Source: an uncultured Solobacterium sp.
GTDB lineage: Bacteria; Bacillota_I; Bacilli_A; Erysipelotrichales; Erysipelotrichaceae
Reading direction: 5' to 3'
NCBI GenBank assembly: GCA_927911475.1
Contig: CAKMPP010000025.1
Coordinates: 1-48,578, forward strand
Length of the DNA: 48,578 nucleotides
The notes below the pieces were generated by a model that ran no database searches, was not told the DNA's origin, and saw only the letters and a list, made by a program, of their open reading frames with translations. Position 1 is the stretch's first letter; every line of letters begins with the position of its first letter. Of this stretch, positions 9,257 through 19,879 are shown one piece after another. The position numbers and the translations under genes were made by a program.

Positions 9257-10338
9257 TGCGCTATAAATGTGTCGTATCTTATGTCGGAAGAAATTATTCT
9301 GGCTGGCAATCACAGCGCAGGGGAGATTCTATTCAGGAAATCCTCGAAGCAGTGATTGAACGTATTACACATGAAAAGGTAAACGTTATTGGATCTGGTA
9401 GAACAGATGCAGGGGTAAGCGCTAGCGCACAGGTATTCATGTTTGATACAAAGCGTGAGATGCCAGCTCGCAAATGGATGGGCGCAATCAATGCCTTCTT
9501 ACCAGACGATATTCATATCATGGCAGTTGAAGAAGAGGATGATTGTTTCCATGCAAGATATAACGTTCGCTTTAAACAATATAACTATCGTATCAATCAT
9601 GGGCCATACAACGTATTTACAAAAGATACAGTTTTCCAATGCCCAATGCATTTGGATGTAGAAAAAATGAGGGAAGGTATTCCTTATCTTGTTGGAACAC
9701 ATGATTTTACATCCTTGAATTCCAGTTCTTTGGAAGAATATCCAGATCAAGTAAGAACTGTACGTTCCATCACATTAACAGAAGAGGATGGCGTTATTAC
9801 GCTAGCTTTTGTAGGAAAGGGCTTCTTACGATATATGGTTCGCATGATGGCTTCTGTATTAATTGAAATCGGACAGCATAAGTATGAACCAACTCATATT
9901 CAAGAGATTTTAGATGCGAAGCGTAAAAGTTTTCCACATAAAAACAGTCCTGCTGAAGGACTGACATTAGAGTATGTTGATTACTTTAAGACATTGGCGC
10001 TTGATGAAACAGGAATGGTTCGTGAGTTTTTAATGGGAGATGATACCTCTTGTACAAACCAAGAGCTTTCTATATTAGAGCAAGCAGTCAAAGAGAATGC
10101 TAGACACCAGTTCTATGCGATGACGACAAGACATAGTCAAGAATTATTGGGATATTATGAAATCAATCAAGGGGACGCTTCATTACATATTCTTGAAGAA
10201 GAACGTGGTATCTCGCTTGCAAAAATACTACTTCCACAACTTGAGAAACGCTTACAAAAGCAAGCAAACTTCAAGCCGATTCAGATTTATACAAAAAGTG
10301 GAAAAATTGTATCAAATTTAGTAGAAGAATCGAAATAA
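9253..10338 (+). CDS. truA: tRNA pseudouridine(38-40) synthase TruA with extra C-terminal domain
   Basis: Makes pseudouridine at positions 38-40 of tRNA anticodon stems. The catalytic aspartate is in GSGRTDAGVSA (about residue 52), with the usual YVGRNYSGWQ start and the FLRYMVRMM motif (about 195). The canonical enzyme ends near residue 246 (LEYVDY). Here the frame continues for about 115 more residues with no hairpin or start signal between, ending NLVEESK. This tail contains ELLGYYEIN and a helix GISLAKILLPQLEKRL, vaguely GNAT-like, but I cannot assign it. The gene overlaps ecfT by 4 bp (ATGA). TruA activity is confident; the tail's function is unknown. Confidence 0.92.
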   Translation: MMRYKCVVSYVGRNYSGWQSQRRGDSIQEILEAVIERITHEKVNVIGSGRTDAGVSASAQVFMFDTKREMPARKWMGAINAFLPDDIHIMAVEEEDDCFHARYNVRFKQYNYRINHGPYNVFTKDTVFQCPMHLDVEKMREGIPYLVGTHDFTSLNSSSLEEYPDQVRTVRSITLTEEDGVITLAFVGKGFLRYMVRMMASVLIEIGQHKYEPTHIQEILDAKRKSFPHKNSPAEGLTLEYVDYFKTLALDETGMVREFLMGDDTSCTNQELSILEQAVKENARHQFYAMTTRHSQELLGYYEINQGDASLHILEEERGISLAKILLPQLEKRLQKQANFKPIQIYTKSGKIVSNLVEESK

Positions 10339-10343
10339 TCTAA

Positions 10344-10372
10344 TTGACTTGCGGGGTATCAACGGCTAAAAT
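10344..10372 (+). promoter_or_regulatory. Sigma-A promoter of rplM-rpsI
   Basis: TTGACT (10344-10349), exactly 17 bp, then TAAAAT (10367-10372). It starts 6 bp after the truA stop, giving the ribosomal operon its own strong promoter. The predicted start is near 10380, at the first base of the leader hairpins. Confidence 0.8.
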
Positions 10373-10379
10373 GGTAAAT

Positions 10380-10425
10380 GGCACTTCATGCCAATGTAGC
10401 CCCGGAAACTACATATGGAGGAAAG
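10380..10425 (+). ncRNA. Ribosomal protein L13 leader (candidate cis-regulatory RNA)
   Basis: Two small hairpins lie between the predicted transcription start and rplM: GGCA-CTTCA-TGCC (10380-10392) and TGTAG-CCCCGGAAA-CTACA (10395-10413), followed by GGAGG at 10417-10421. Position, size and the tandem hairpins fit the Firmicute L13 leader, proposed to bind L13 for feedback control. Assignment is from memory of the family layout; a covariance-model search (Rfam L13_leader) would settle it. Confidence 0.6.
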
Positions 10426-10430
10426 TAAAA

Positions 10431-10865
10431 ATGCGTCAAACAACTATGTTAAAGCCAAGTGAAGTTGTTCGTCAATGGTATATCGTTGATGGAACTGACT
10501 GCACATTAGGACGTCTAGCTACTCAGGTAGCAACATTATTAAGAGGCAAGCACAAGCCTGCCTACACACCACACGTTGACTGTGGAGATTATGTAATCGT
10601 AATCAATGCAGACAAGATTAAGATCAGTGGTGACCAGGATGCAAAGAAGTTCTACTATAGTCATTCTATGTATCCAGGAGGACTTCGTACAAGAAGTACA
10701 AAGGTTATGCGTGAAAACTACACTGTTGAATGGGTTGAAAAAGCCATCAAGGGTATGTTGCCACATAACAAATTGGGTGATGTACAGCGTAAGCATGTAT
10801 TTGTTTACACTGGTGCTGAACACCCACATGCAGCTCAGAAGCCTGTTGAGCTGAAGGTAAAGTAA
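10431..10865 (+). CDS. rplM: 50S ribosomal protein L13
   Basis: Large-subunit protein, 144 residues from the ATG at 10431, ten bases after GGAGG. The motifs VDGTDCTLGRLATQVA, GDYVIVINADKI and KAIKGMLPHNKLG are diagnostic. An in-frame extension upstream to 10344 runs through the promoter and leader and is not credible. It is followed after 15 bp by rpsI, the universal partner. Confidence 0.97.
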   Translation: MRQTTMLKPSEVVRQWYIVDGTDCTLGRLATQVATLLRGKHKPAYTPHVDCGDYVIVINADKIKISGDQDAKKFYYSHSMYPGGLRTRSTKVMRENYTVEWVEKAIKGMLPHNKLGDVQRKHVFVYTGAEHPHAAQKPVELKVK

Positions 10866-10880
10866 GGAGGATAAGACAAG

Positions 10881-11282
10881 ATGGCAACTAAGAAGAAAGT
10901 AACTTATGTTGGAACAGGACGCCGTAAGCAGTCCGTTGCTCGTGTCTTCATGACTCCGGGTACAGGTGTTGTAACAGTTAATGGTCGTACTTTAGAAGAA
11001 TACCTACCACAAGCAACATTACGTATGGTAGTAAATTCACCATTAGTACTCACAGAAACTAAGGAACAGTTCGATATCAAGATCAACGTAGCAGGTGGCG
11101 GTTATACTGGCCAGGCTGGTGCAATGCGTCATGGTATTGCTAGAGCTCTTCTAGAAGCTTCTGCAGATTACAGACCAGCATTAAAGAAGGCTGGTTTCCT
11201 AACACGTGATTCCCGTGAGAAGGAAAGAAAGAAGTACGGTTTAAAGGGTGCTCGTCGCGCTCCACAGTTCTCCAAGCGTTAA
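10881..11282 (+). CDS. rpsI: 30S ribosomal protein S9
   Basis: Small-subunit protein, 133 residues. The core motifs GTGRRKQSVARV, GGGYTGQAGAMRHGIARAL and the basic C-terminal tail RRAPQFSKR, which contacts P-site tRNA, are all present. AAGGAGGATAAGACAAG provides a strong ribosome site. It is co-transcribed with rplM and followed by a terminator. Confidence 0.97.
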   Translation: MATKKKVTYVGTGRRKQSVARVFMTPGTGVVTVNGRTLEEYLPQATLRMVVNSPLVLTETKEQFDIKINVAGGGYTGQAGAMRHGIARALLEASADYRPALKKAGFLTRDSREKERKKYGLKGARRAPQFSKR

Positions 11283-11313
11283 TTTGCTGGATTGGACAGT
11301 ACAACAAACAAAG

Positions 11314-11350
11314 AAAACACTTTGCATGTATTTGCGAAGTGTTTTTTTTT
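11314..11350 (+). terminator. Rho-independent terminator of rplM-rpsI
   Basis: AAAACACTTTGCA pairs with TGCGAAGTGTTTT, followed by an unbroken T run, 32 bp after the rpsI stop. Confidence 0.88.
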
Positions 11351-11912
11351 AATTTTTATAGATTTGTAATTAGTAACGTAGTGTGATGTATTTTAATATG
11401 AGCATGTAGGAAACGAGCATGGTTTGTTGGTTGCCTTTTTTGTATGCTCGCAAATGTTAAGTTTTCCTTAAGATATTGTGTGGAATACAGACAGAAAATA
11501 GTATTTGAATGAAAGTATTCAACTTATATTTGGGGAAGTGATAAATATTAAAATTAATATTTCGGAATTAGAAGAAAGTAAAAATATATAGACGTAGTAT
11601 AGAGATTTTGAATACAATGTATAAATTTGTTTTTATAGTATTATCTGTTTTTATCGCCCAAATTGATGGTATTTATGGGTATGAAAGAGAAGTAATTTTG
11701 ACTTTAAATCACAGGTCATCAATTTTGACGATTACAAAATTATCCTTTAAAATTTATTATGAATTTTACTGCAAAGTTTCGTTTGACAGCGTACTACGTT
11801 TTTAGTCGGAAACTGCAGAAGTTATATTAAGTAAATACAAACATATTCGTCTAAAAGTGTATTACAACAGTTTGCATTGTGAGATGGGCAAAAAGTAAAG
11901 GGAGTAATAAGT
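11351..11912. other. Long intergenic region upstream of the adhesin, rich in inverted repeats
   Basis: About 560 bp with no gene I can support. A 65-codon reading at 11608-11805 has a hydrophobic start but no ribosome site. Three inverted repeats are visible: CGAGCAT/ATGCTCG (11414-11420, 11444-11450), TTGAAT/ATTCAA (11505-11510, 11517-11522), and AAATATTAA/TTAATATTT (11543-11551, 11554-11562). A TTGACA at about 11785 has no matching -10 box. AAAGGGAG near 11898 is the ribosome site of the adhesin. The region may be a long 5' leader or control region. Confidence 0.45.
11414..11450. repeat. Inverted repeat CGAGCAT/ATGCTCG
   Basis: A 7-bp perfect inverted repeat separated by 23 bp. It is flanked by a weaker outer pair, AGGAAAC at 11408-11414 and GTTTTCCT at 11461-11468. 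No T run follows, so a terminator is unlikely; it could be a protein-binding site or an RNA structure. Confidence 0.4.
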
Positions 11913-14900
11913 ATGAAAAATAGAAATATGGGCGTGCTTTCACGTTTTATGACAATCGTCTTAATGTTGAATATGGTGATGACAAATATCTTACCAGCTT
12001 ATGCAGTTGGTGCTACTCCAACACCAGTTTCAGAGACGATTAACTTTGGGGCTAAAGGCTCATTGAAAATTAGCGTGAAACCAACCTCACCAACCGAAGT
12101 GAGGGGTATCGATAATATTTCTACAGGTATCGAAATTGATGGTACTGGTTTAACTCAACCTGTTGAAGGTTTGTATCTAGAAGTTGAAGTAAATACAAAG
12201 CAGTCGTCTAAGAATTTCAATGATACAAGAAATATTGAAAGTGATACTTACTTAGATAACTTTTCTACTCCAGCCGCAAAGACGCAACCTATTATTAAAT
12301 CTGAAGAAACAATCGTTACAAATGATGGTAGAACAATTAAGCGTATTTATCTGAATAAGATTGATACAACAGTTAAATTGGAACTTCCTTATGTAATGAG
12401 TTTTTCAGATGGTATTACGCCAAAGGATTTTGAATTAAAACCAGTTGTACGTGTCTATGATAGCTCAAAGAGTAATTTAGCAACACTAACAGAACAGACA
12501 TATACAATTAAGTATAATAATCCATGGTTAATTAAGCAGGTTGCAGGTGAAGAAACAGATGATCAGCTTGTTTATGGTGGTATTAATAAGCAAGGGGATC
12601 CAAATTCGTTATCTGATGATAGAACATCTGATGTCATCTTTAATTTTAGATTGAATAAATACGAGCGTTCATATCGTTCTGTTGTCATCACAGACACACT
12701 TCCAACATATATTAACTATGCTGGCCAAACGGTGACAGCACACTTTGATCCTGCAAAGAATCCAAACTGGACACTAGGTGCAGATGGTAAGACAGTAACA
12801 TTGAGATATGATGTTCCGACTGGCACACCGCATTTATTTGACAATTATCGTGATAACCTACCAGGATATTCAGAGTTAAGACTCTCTTTCCCGGGGGCGA
12901 AATATTTAAACGGTTCAGATCGAGTAGTATTTGAGAATAGCGCAACATTACAGGGTTTACCATATAATCCAAGTGCTGCGGAAGATACGATTGGCAAAGT
13001 TTCTGGAAATGAACATAACTTTGCGTCAGATAAAAAGAAGTTCCGTTTAGCAGGTGACGACTTTAGTGGTGATGGTATGCTTTCAAAGCGTGGACTTAAA
13101 ACACTCAAGTTTGATAAGAATAGTTTAGCGGTACAAGAAGTTGACTATGGGGTTACATTAATCAATAAACTTGATAAACCTTTGACAGATATCGAATTTA
13201 TTGAAGATGTAGCAAATACAGATAACCGACTATTCTTAACAAAATTCTACGGTAATCTGGTTGCGTTCGGTTCTAAGATTGGTTTCCAAATGAGCCAGGT
13301 TGAAATTAGAGGTTATAAGGATGATGGGACATATGACATTCTTCCTGTGACACCTGATGGTCAAAATTGGTTGTTTAAGAGTGAAATGAATCAAACTGGT
13401 AAGACGCAATTACGGTCTTATCTTGATCAGATTAATGATGGTTCTTTAGATCCTGCTAATGCGGCACCGATAGTACCTCAGTATAAGAAGGTAGGTTTAT
13501 ATCTAAAGGATGTAACACTTCAGCCAACACACAGTATCATATTCAACTTGAAGATGATGTTCATGGATCCATTCCATGAGGAATATAGTGCGACAAAACC
13601 GTTAACGAATGTCATTAAATTAACTTCAAATAAGGTGAACGATGATGGTTCTAAGACACCACTTAACTTAAGTGGTGAGTGGAATACTCTCTTTACACCA
13701 CTTAATGAAAAGGTACACCTTTGGAAACAAACCTTCTACCAAAAAGTAGGTATGCCGGGTGAGCGTTTTACAGCACGTTTGAATTTCAGTTTAACCGAAT
13801 TATCTAGCGCGCGTTACTTTAAGAATCCAACATACATTGACTTACTACCTTTAGGTGTTTCTTTCGACTCACAAACATCTGTAACACGTGTAGTCAATCA
13901 TATTGAAGGTTGGTCATTTGAATTCATTAAGAATTACAATGATACAGGTCGTGATGCGGTAAAGATTAAGATACCATCAGGCTATGCATATCAATTTGAA
14001 AATATGGCCTTTGATATTAAGGATTTAGTTATCAACGATGATATCATTCCAAGTAAGGCTGAAAATGATGTGTTAAATAACAATAATGAAGTATATTTCT
14101 ACGCCGAAAACTGGACAAATGGTGTTCCACCAGAACTAACAGCGCAATATGATCCAAAAATCTTTGTAATGATAACTTGGATATCAATATGAACGGTGTT
14201 ACAAATGAGAAAATCTTGAAGGCAACTTCTAAGATTTTAGGTAATAACGTTGAGAGTATTCAATCAGATAAACATATCCGTAGTTTAGAACCAAATATAG
14301 AAGGTGGAGCTGCTGTTTACGGTAGAGCATTCACAAATAAGACAATTACAACAGACTTTGCGGATGTTACAAATACAAGTGGTCTTTTCCAATATCGTAT
14401 TAGTGTGCGTAACTACTACAACACACCAATGAATAAGATTGTGATGTATGACGTATTCCCGTTTGTAGGAGATGGTAGAAATTCTGCGTTCAGTAATACC
14501 TTACAAGGTCCAATTGAACTAAAGATTGGTTCAACTGATGTAAGTAGTCAGTATGATATTTACTATCGTACAGATAAGTATCCAAACCCAACAGATGTAA
14601 ATGAGCTATCAAGCCCACTTTGGACTACAACACCTGCTGATTATTCACAGGTTACAGCCATTAAAGTTGTTGGTAAGAATGGTACGATTCTTGAACCATA
14701 CCGTGTTTTATCAGCTTATCTGACAATGAAGACTCCAAAGTATGATGCGACTCTAACGGAAGCAATTGCATACAATACTGCAAATGTTATCTATAACAAT
14801 GAGGCAATCATGCGTCAGGTACCTGCAGTAGCAAACCAACTAATTGATGTGATGGATGTATCTGTAGAAAAGAAATGGTTAGATGCGGATGGTAACCCAA

Positions 14901-17188
14901 TCGCTACCCCTGATGTAAATTCCATTACGGTGAAGCTATTTGCGGATGGTGTTGATATAGGTAAGACACTGGACATTACTGCTGCAGATAACTGGAAAGC
15001 AAAATTCACTCATCTACGTCAATACAATATTGAAACTGCAACTGATGGTACGACTACAAAGACACCAATTGTATATTCTATAGAAGAAGTTGGTGCAAAT
15101 GATGATGGTCAAGTAACTTACAATGGTAAGAAGTATCAAGTAACTTCTACTTCTGGAAAGGTGAATAAAGATTCTCCAACAGATGCAGTTGCACTAAAGA
15201 TTACAAATAAACTCCTACAGGAAAAGGTATCTATTTCTGGTAAGAAGTTCTGGGTTGATGATGAGGATAATGATGGTAAGCGTCCAACATCAATTACAGT
15301 ACGATTACTCGCGGATGGTGTAGAAGTACAGAATAAGACTGTTACTGCAGATACTGATTGGGAATTTACATTTGAAGATTTACCTAAGTTCAACGGAACA
15401 ACAGAGATTGTTTATACAATCAGTGAAGATGCAGTAGCAGATTACTCTACAAGTATTAGTAATTATGATATTGCGAATACACATGCACCTGAACAGCTTG
15501 TTATTCCTGTTAAGAAGGTGTGGGTAGATGATAATGATGCACAATCTTTACGTCCTACTAGCGTACATGTAACGCTATTTGCGGATGGCGAAAAAGTTGA
15601 TGAAGTTGATTTGAATAGTACAAATAGTTGGCAATACATCTTTACGGGATTATCGAGATATCGTAGAGGTCATGAAATTCAATACACAGTGCAGGAAGAT
15701 GCGGTTGCAAACTACACTACATCCTATTCTGGTGATATGACTACAGCATTTACTATTACAAATACGATTGATGGTAAGGTTTCGATTCCTGTCACAAAGA
15801 AGTGGATTGGTAAGGAAGCAGAAAGTGCAACAATCCGTCTTTTAGCAGATGGTCAAGAAGCAGCGAATGTTACATTAAACGCTGAGAATAACTGGCAACA
15901 TACATTTACAAATATGCCGAAGTATAAGGATGGAAAGCTCATTACTTATACAGTTGCAGAAGATGCGATTACTGGATATACAACAGCAATTACAGGTGAT
16001 GCGACAAATTATGTTGTTACAAATACGAATACGAAGAAGATTGATATTCCTGTTACAAAGACTTGGGTAGGACCAGAAGGAACTTCTGCGGAAATTATTC
16101 TATCTAAGGACGGTACAGAGATTGATCGTGTAACTCTGAATGCAGCAAATAACTGGACACATACATTTACTGGCTTAGCTTTATATGACAGCACAGATGG
16201 CCATGAATATGCGTATACAGTTACAGAAACAGATATTGCAGGATATGACAAGAATATTACTGGTAGTCAAACAGAAGGTTTCAAAGTTACAAATACTTAC
16301 AAGCCTACTCCAGTCACTGTAAATCCTGATCTTAAGAAGACAGTAGAAGGTAATCCAGCAAATCCGGCGAAGTTTACATTTAACTTTAAGGCATTAGATG
16401 CGAATAATCCTATGCCAGAAGGAAGTCTAAATGGTATTAAGGAAGCTACTATTACAGGTGCAGGTACAACTTCTATCGGTGAGATTGAATTCAAACTTCC
16501 AGGAACTTATGTATATAAACTGGCAGAAGTACAAGGTTCTACAAGAGGCTATACATATGACCAGACAGTATATACATTCACTTACAAAGTGAAGGATGTA
16601 AATGGTGATTTACAATCAGAACTTGTGATTACAAAGGGTACTGAAGAAGTTACTACAGCTGAATTTACAAACGTATATAAACCAAATCCTATTAAGGTTG
16701 ATCCACCTGTGAAGAAGGTGGTTGTGGGAAGTCCTACAAATCCATCTACATTCACATTCCGTTTGAAGACATTGGATCCAAATAATCCAATGCCACAGGG
16801 TTCTACAGCTGGTGTGAAGACTGTTACAATCACAGGTGCTGGTGAAACTGAATTCGGTGAATATGAATTTACTGAAGTAGGAACATATGTTTATGAAATC
16901 AGTGAAGAGGTTGGTAGTGATTCAAATTATGCATACGATGCGTCCACTTATACCATTACTTACACAGTAACAGATGATAATGGACAACTCGTTGTAGCAA
17001 CTAAGGTAGTGAAGGATGATGGTACACAGATTCCAGTTGCGACTTTCACAAATACTTATACAGAACCAAAGAAACCAACACCACCAACATCTGATACAAA
17101 TGGAATTACTTCATTTGCGACAATGTTATTGATGTCAATCTTAGGTTTTGCGGCTGCAGTGATTAAGAAGAATCAAATGTCCAGATAA
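11913..17188 (+). CDS. Large cell-wall adhesin/pilin-like protein with Cna-B and FctA-type domains, one frameshift
   Basis: A secreted surface protein of about 1758 residues. A signal peptide ends near residue 32 (ILPAYA-VG). Residues ~35-970 form a large N-terminal region with DUF11-like and adhesin-like folds. Five Cna-B modules follow (about 980-1465), each with the KxW start, a central E and a C-terminal TN(K/T) asparagine that form intramolecular isopeptide bonds. Two Spy0128/FctA-type modules come next (about 1467-1717; each begins NPDLKKTV or DPPVKKVV). The end is PPTSDT, a hydrophobic helix and KKNQMSR, a variant sortase signal. One base is missing near 14167 (TTTGTAATG for TTTGTTAATG), splitting the frame. 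No sortase gene is nearby. Monocistronic. Confidence 0.86.
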
Positions 17189-17206
17189 ATTAGTTGATAT
17201 AACGTA

Positions 17207-17237
17207 AAAGCGATTAGCATCCATTGCTAATCGCTTT
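17207..17237 (+). terminator. Rho-independent terminator of the adhesin gene
   Basis: A perfect 13-bp stem, AAAGCGATTAGCA with TGCTAATCGCTTT, and a 5-base loop, 19 bp after the stop. The following bases are only modestly T-rich. Confidence 0.82.
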
Positions 17238-17335
17238 ATTCGTACGACTTAATCATATAATTGCTTTCAAATATTTGATAATAGGAAGATATACTTAACA
17301 AAAAATATAAGTTAAAAGTTAATAGTGAAAAGGTA

Positions 17336-17857
17336 TTAATCCCAATGTCCAAAGGGCCGAATTTCTAACATGGATTTACATTCAGGACATTGGACGTGTC
17401 TGTCGATACTATCATCAGTACAATCTGTGAAACCTTGTACTACTGATGCGTATCCATTGCACGATGTACATCTGTGATTATATTGTTCAAATAAATCATA
17501 ATATTTGTCTAAATCACAGGGTGAGACATAGTCATAACCTCTTCCAGAGAATGCTACTGACCAACGTGTACCTTTGTCTTGTTTAGAAGCATCATATCCG
17601 TCTTTAGGTACATATAAATCAAGTTTAGGGACATTCATTAGTTTTCCACATTCATTACATTGAACAACTATATATTCGCATGATATAGCACCATCTGGAA
17701 AAGCTTCGAAAAATTCTTTTCCTTGTTCTCCTAAATATCCATCTTTCATTTTTTTTACAGTTTCACAATAAACTGCAGGGTATAAAAATCCAAAACCTAA
17801 ATCTGCCTCGAAACCGTACCCACATTTTTCGCATTTACAATAAAACATTTGACCCAT
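17336..17857 (-). CDS. Zinc-ribbon protein of unknown function
   Basis: A 173-residue soluble protein that I do not recognise. It has four Cys-x2-Cys knuckles: CEKC near residue 9, CNEC near 67, CTSC near 131 and CPEC near 158. These could make two zinc ribbons, bracketing a middle region with KLDLYVPKDGYD. No signal peptide or membrane segment is seen. The ribosome site is weak (GGTGAAAAATA before ATG at 17857), and a start at the fourth codon is possible. It is convergent with the adhesin and follows the VanZ-like gene on the same strand after 54 bp. Role unknown. Confidence 0.72.
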   Translation of the reverse strand: MGQMFYCKCEKCGYGFEADLGFGFLYPAVYCETVKKMKDGYLGEQGKEFFEAFPDGAISCEYIVVQCNECGKLMNVPKLDLYVPKDGYDASKQDKGTRWSVAFSGRGYDYVSPCDLDKYYDLFEQYNHRCTSCNGYASVVQGFTDCTDDSIDRHVQCPECKSMLEIRPFGHWD

Positions 17858-17911
17858 TATTTTTCACCATCCATATTGCTATTCCAAACTAGAAATGATT
17901 TACATATTTGG

Positions 17912-18421
17912 TTACTTAGCGTTATTTATTTTACGCAGATATATTTGATAAAAATATACACCAATACAAGTACCAATGGTATTAGTAATTACATCACTGA
18001 CATCACTAACGCGATCAAATGAGAGTAATGGTTGTAAGACTTCAATACCGATACTTGAGAAAAGTCCAATGAGAATAACCTGCCATGGTTTGAGAGTTGT
18101 ATTTTGTCGAATTAAAAAGCCAAATGGTATAAACAATGATATATTTAATAATGACTCAGTTAGATAATCTCCACGCTGTAACTGCCAGTCGATAAACGGA
18201 TAGAAGTTTGTCTTTGATGAAAATCCACTGAATATATTAGGGATGTGTATGATGATAGGCATTAGTGTTAACATCATCATGACACATATATACAGATAAA
18301 GAGCAGTATACCAAAATAATTTCTTCTTTGGTAGTTGTTTCCATCTTTGGAAAAAGGCAAAATAATATAGACATCCCAAAACGATGAAATCCGGGAACAT
18401 GGGTAGAATTTGAATTTGCAT
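17912..18421 (-). CDS. VanZ-like integral membrane protein
   Basis: A 169-residue membrane protein with about five hydrophobic segments. The segments SLLNISLFIPFGFLIR and GIEVLQPLLSFDRVSDVSDVITNTIG match the VanZ family core (N-x-x-x-F-x-P-G, E-x-x-Q, D-x-x-D-v-x-x-N). VanZ from vancomycin-resistance clusters confers low-level teicoplanin resistance, but most homologues are of unknown role and there is no van cluster here. It is divergent from the glycosyltransferase gene with a 64-bp gap. Confidence 0.85.
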   Translation of the reverse strand: MQIQILPMFPDFIVLGCLYYFAFFQRWKQLPKKKLFWYTALYLYICVMMMLTLMPIIIHIPNIFSGFSSKTNFYPFIDWQLQRGDYLTESLLNISLFIPFGFLIRQNTTLKPWQVILIGLFSSIGIEVLQPLLSFDRVSDVSDVITNTIGTCIGVYFYQIYLRKINNAK

Positions 18422-18485
18422 AGAAGAATTTTAACACACATGATAGAAAGTATGTAAAAATAAATGATGTGTGGACGGAGGTCAA

Positions 18486-19771
18486 ATGAAATTTCTTGAA
18501 CAGTTTACATTAATCACCGACATTATCTTTGGACTAATGATTTTGTTATATCTATATCAGATTGTATATATTGCGGTAAGTATGTTTAAGCGTAAGGTTC
18601 CTAAGTTACCTGATGCAAAAAAGAATCATCGATACGCAATCTTTATCTCTGCCCGTAATGAAAAAGGTGTTATTGGTGAATTATTAGATAGCTTACGCAA
18701 CCAGACATATCCAGATGATATGTATGATATGTATGTCGTTGCGGATAACTGCACAGATGAGACAGCTGAGGTAGCGCGCCAACATGGAGCGATTGTATAT
18801 GAACGCTTTAACCAAGAAGAAGTGGGTAAGGGGTATGCGTTGAACTATCTTTACCATCATGTAATTGATTTAAAGGGTGAAGATTACTATGAAGCTTTCA
18901 TGGTATTTGATGCGGATAATATTATCGATAAGAATTTCTTATATGAAGTAAACAAGACATTTGATACGGGTGAATTTGATGCGATGACGACGTATCGTAA
19001 CTCAAAGAATTTTGATGAAAACTGGTTAACAGCAGCATACTCCATCTGGTTTATGCATGAAGCACGTCACTTAAATTACCCACGTATGTTGTTGGGGGCA
19101 CAGTGTATGATTTCAGGTACTGGCTTTGTCGTTTCGGCGAAAGTAATGAAAGATAATGACGGTTGGCCATACTACCTTTAACAGAAGATATACAATTCTC
19201 AGTTGTAAGTACGATTAATCAATTAAAGATTGGTTATTGTGATACTGCAATCTTATATGATGAACAACCATCTACATGGAAACAATCTTGGAAACAGCGA
19301 ATGCGTTGGGCAAAGGGTTTCTATCAGATTGATGGTAAATATTTGGGGGATCTAGCAAAAGGTGTCATCACTGCAAAGGGAAGACGTCTTGCCTTCTATG
19401 ATATTTTGATGACAGTACTACCAGCTGGATTATTAACAATTGCAATTTTTGGCTTTGTATTATGGATTCTAGCTTCGGCTGGGTTAATGCCATACTATGT
19501 ACGTCTTGTCTTCCAAAGAGAGATGTTGTGGTTTGTATTTAAAACTATCGGAAGCTTATGGCTATCCTTAATGATTATCGGGGCTATTACAGTTGGTATG
19601 GAATGGGATCGTATTGAAACCAATAACTGGTCTAAAATTAAGCATTTATTGTTGTTTCCATTGTTCTTGTTATCATATTTGCCGATTTCTATACAGGCAT
19701 TGTTTACAAAAGTACATTGGGCTCCAATTGAGCACCACTCAACAGAAGAGTTAAATAAAAAGAATGAATAG
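18486..19771 (+). CDS. Family 2 membrane glycosyltransferase, one frameshift
   Basis: A processive-type GT2 enzyme of about 428 residues. An N-terminal membrane helix (FGLMILLYLYQIVYI) is followed by the catalytic domain with VVADNCTDE, the DxD-like VFDADN (about 143), an acceptor region GTGFVVS and the QRMRW motif (QxxRW) that marks cellulose/hyaluronan/poly-GlcNAc synthase relatives. Two to three C-terminal membrane helices follow. GGAGG four bases before ATG 18486 fixes the start. At 19178-19181 a T run is one base short (TACCTTTAAC, expected TACCTTTTAAC), which would otherwise end the protein just after GWPYYL. The product is probably an extracellular or cell-wall polysaccharide; the sugar is unknown. 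Confidence 0.87.
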
Positions 19772-19773
19772 TA

Positions 19774-19799
19774 AAGTGGACAGAAGTGTTCACTTTTTT
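19774..19799 (+). terminator. Probable terminator after the glycosyltransferase
   Basis: AAAGTGGA and TTCACTTT form a short stem followed by a T-rich run, 3 bp after the stop at 19771. Confidence 0.6.
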
Positions 19800-19879
19800 C
19801 TCTTTCGATAATGAAATTGTTTAGTGTAGGGATTATGATGGTAGTAGAAATATGTATGAATCATAGGGAGGATTCTTCG

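Noticed and set aside
11608..11805. 65-codon reading with a hydrophobic N-terminus, possible small secreted protein
   Set aside because: No ribosome site, AT-rich composition like the surrounding non-coding DNA, and no terminator or promoter assigned to it.
14150..14195. Programmed ribosomal frameshift or phase variation in the surface proteins, reductase and transposase
   Set aside because: The same kind of one-base break occurs in dnaB, thrC, glgB and ecfA2, at runs of only two to six bases and without a shared slippery heptamer or downstream structure. A common technical cause is simpler.
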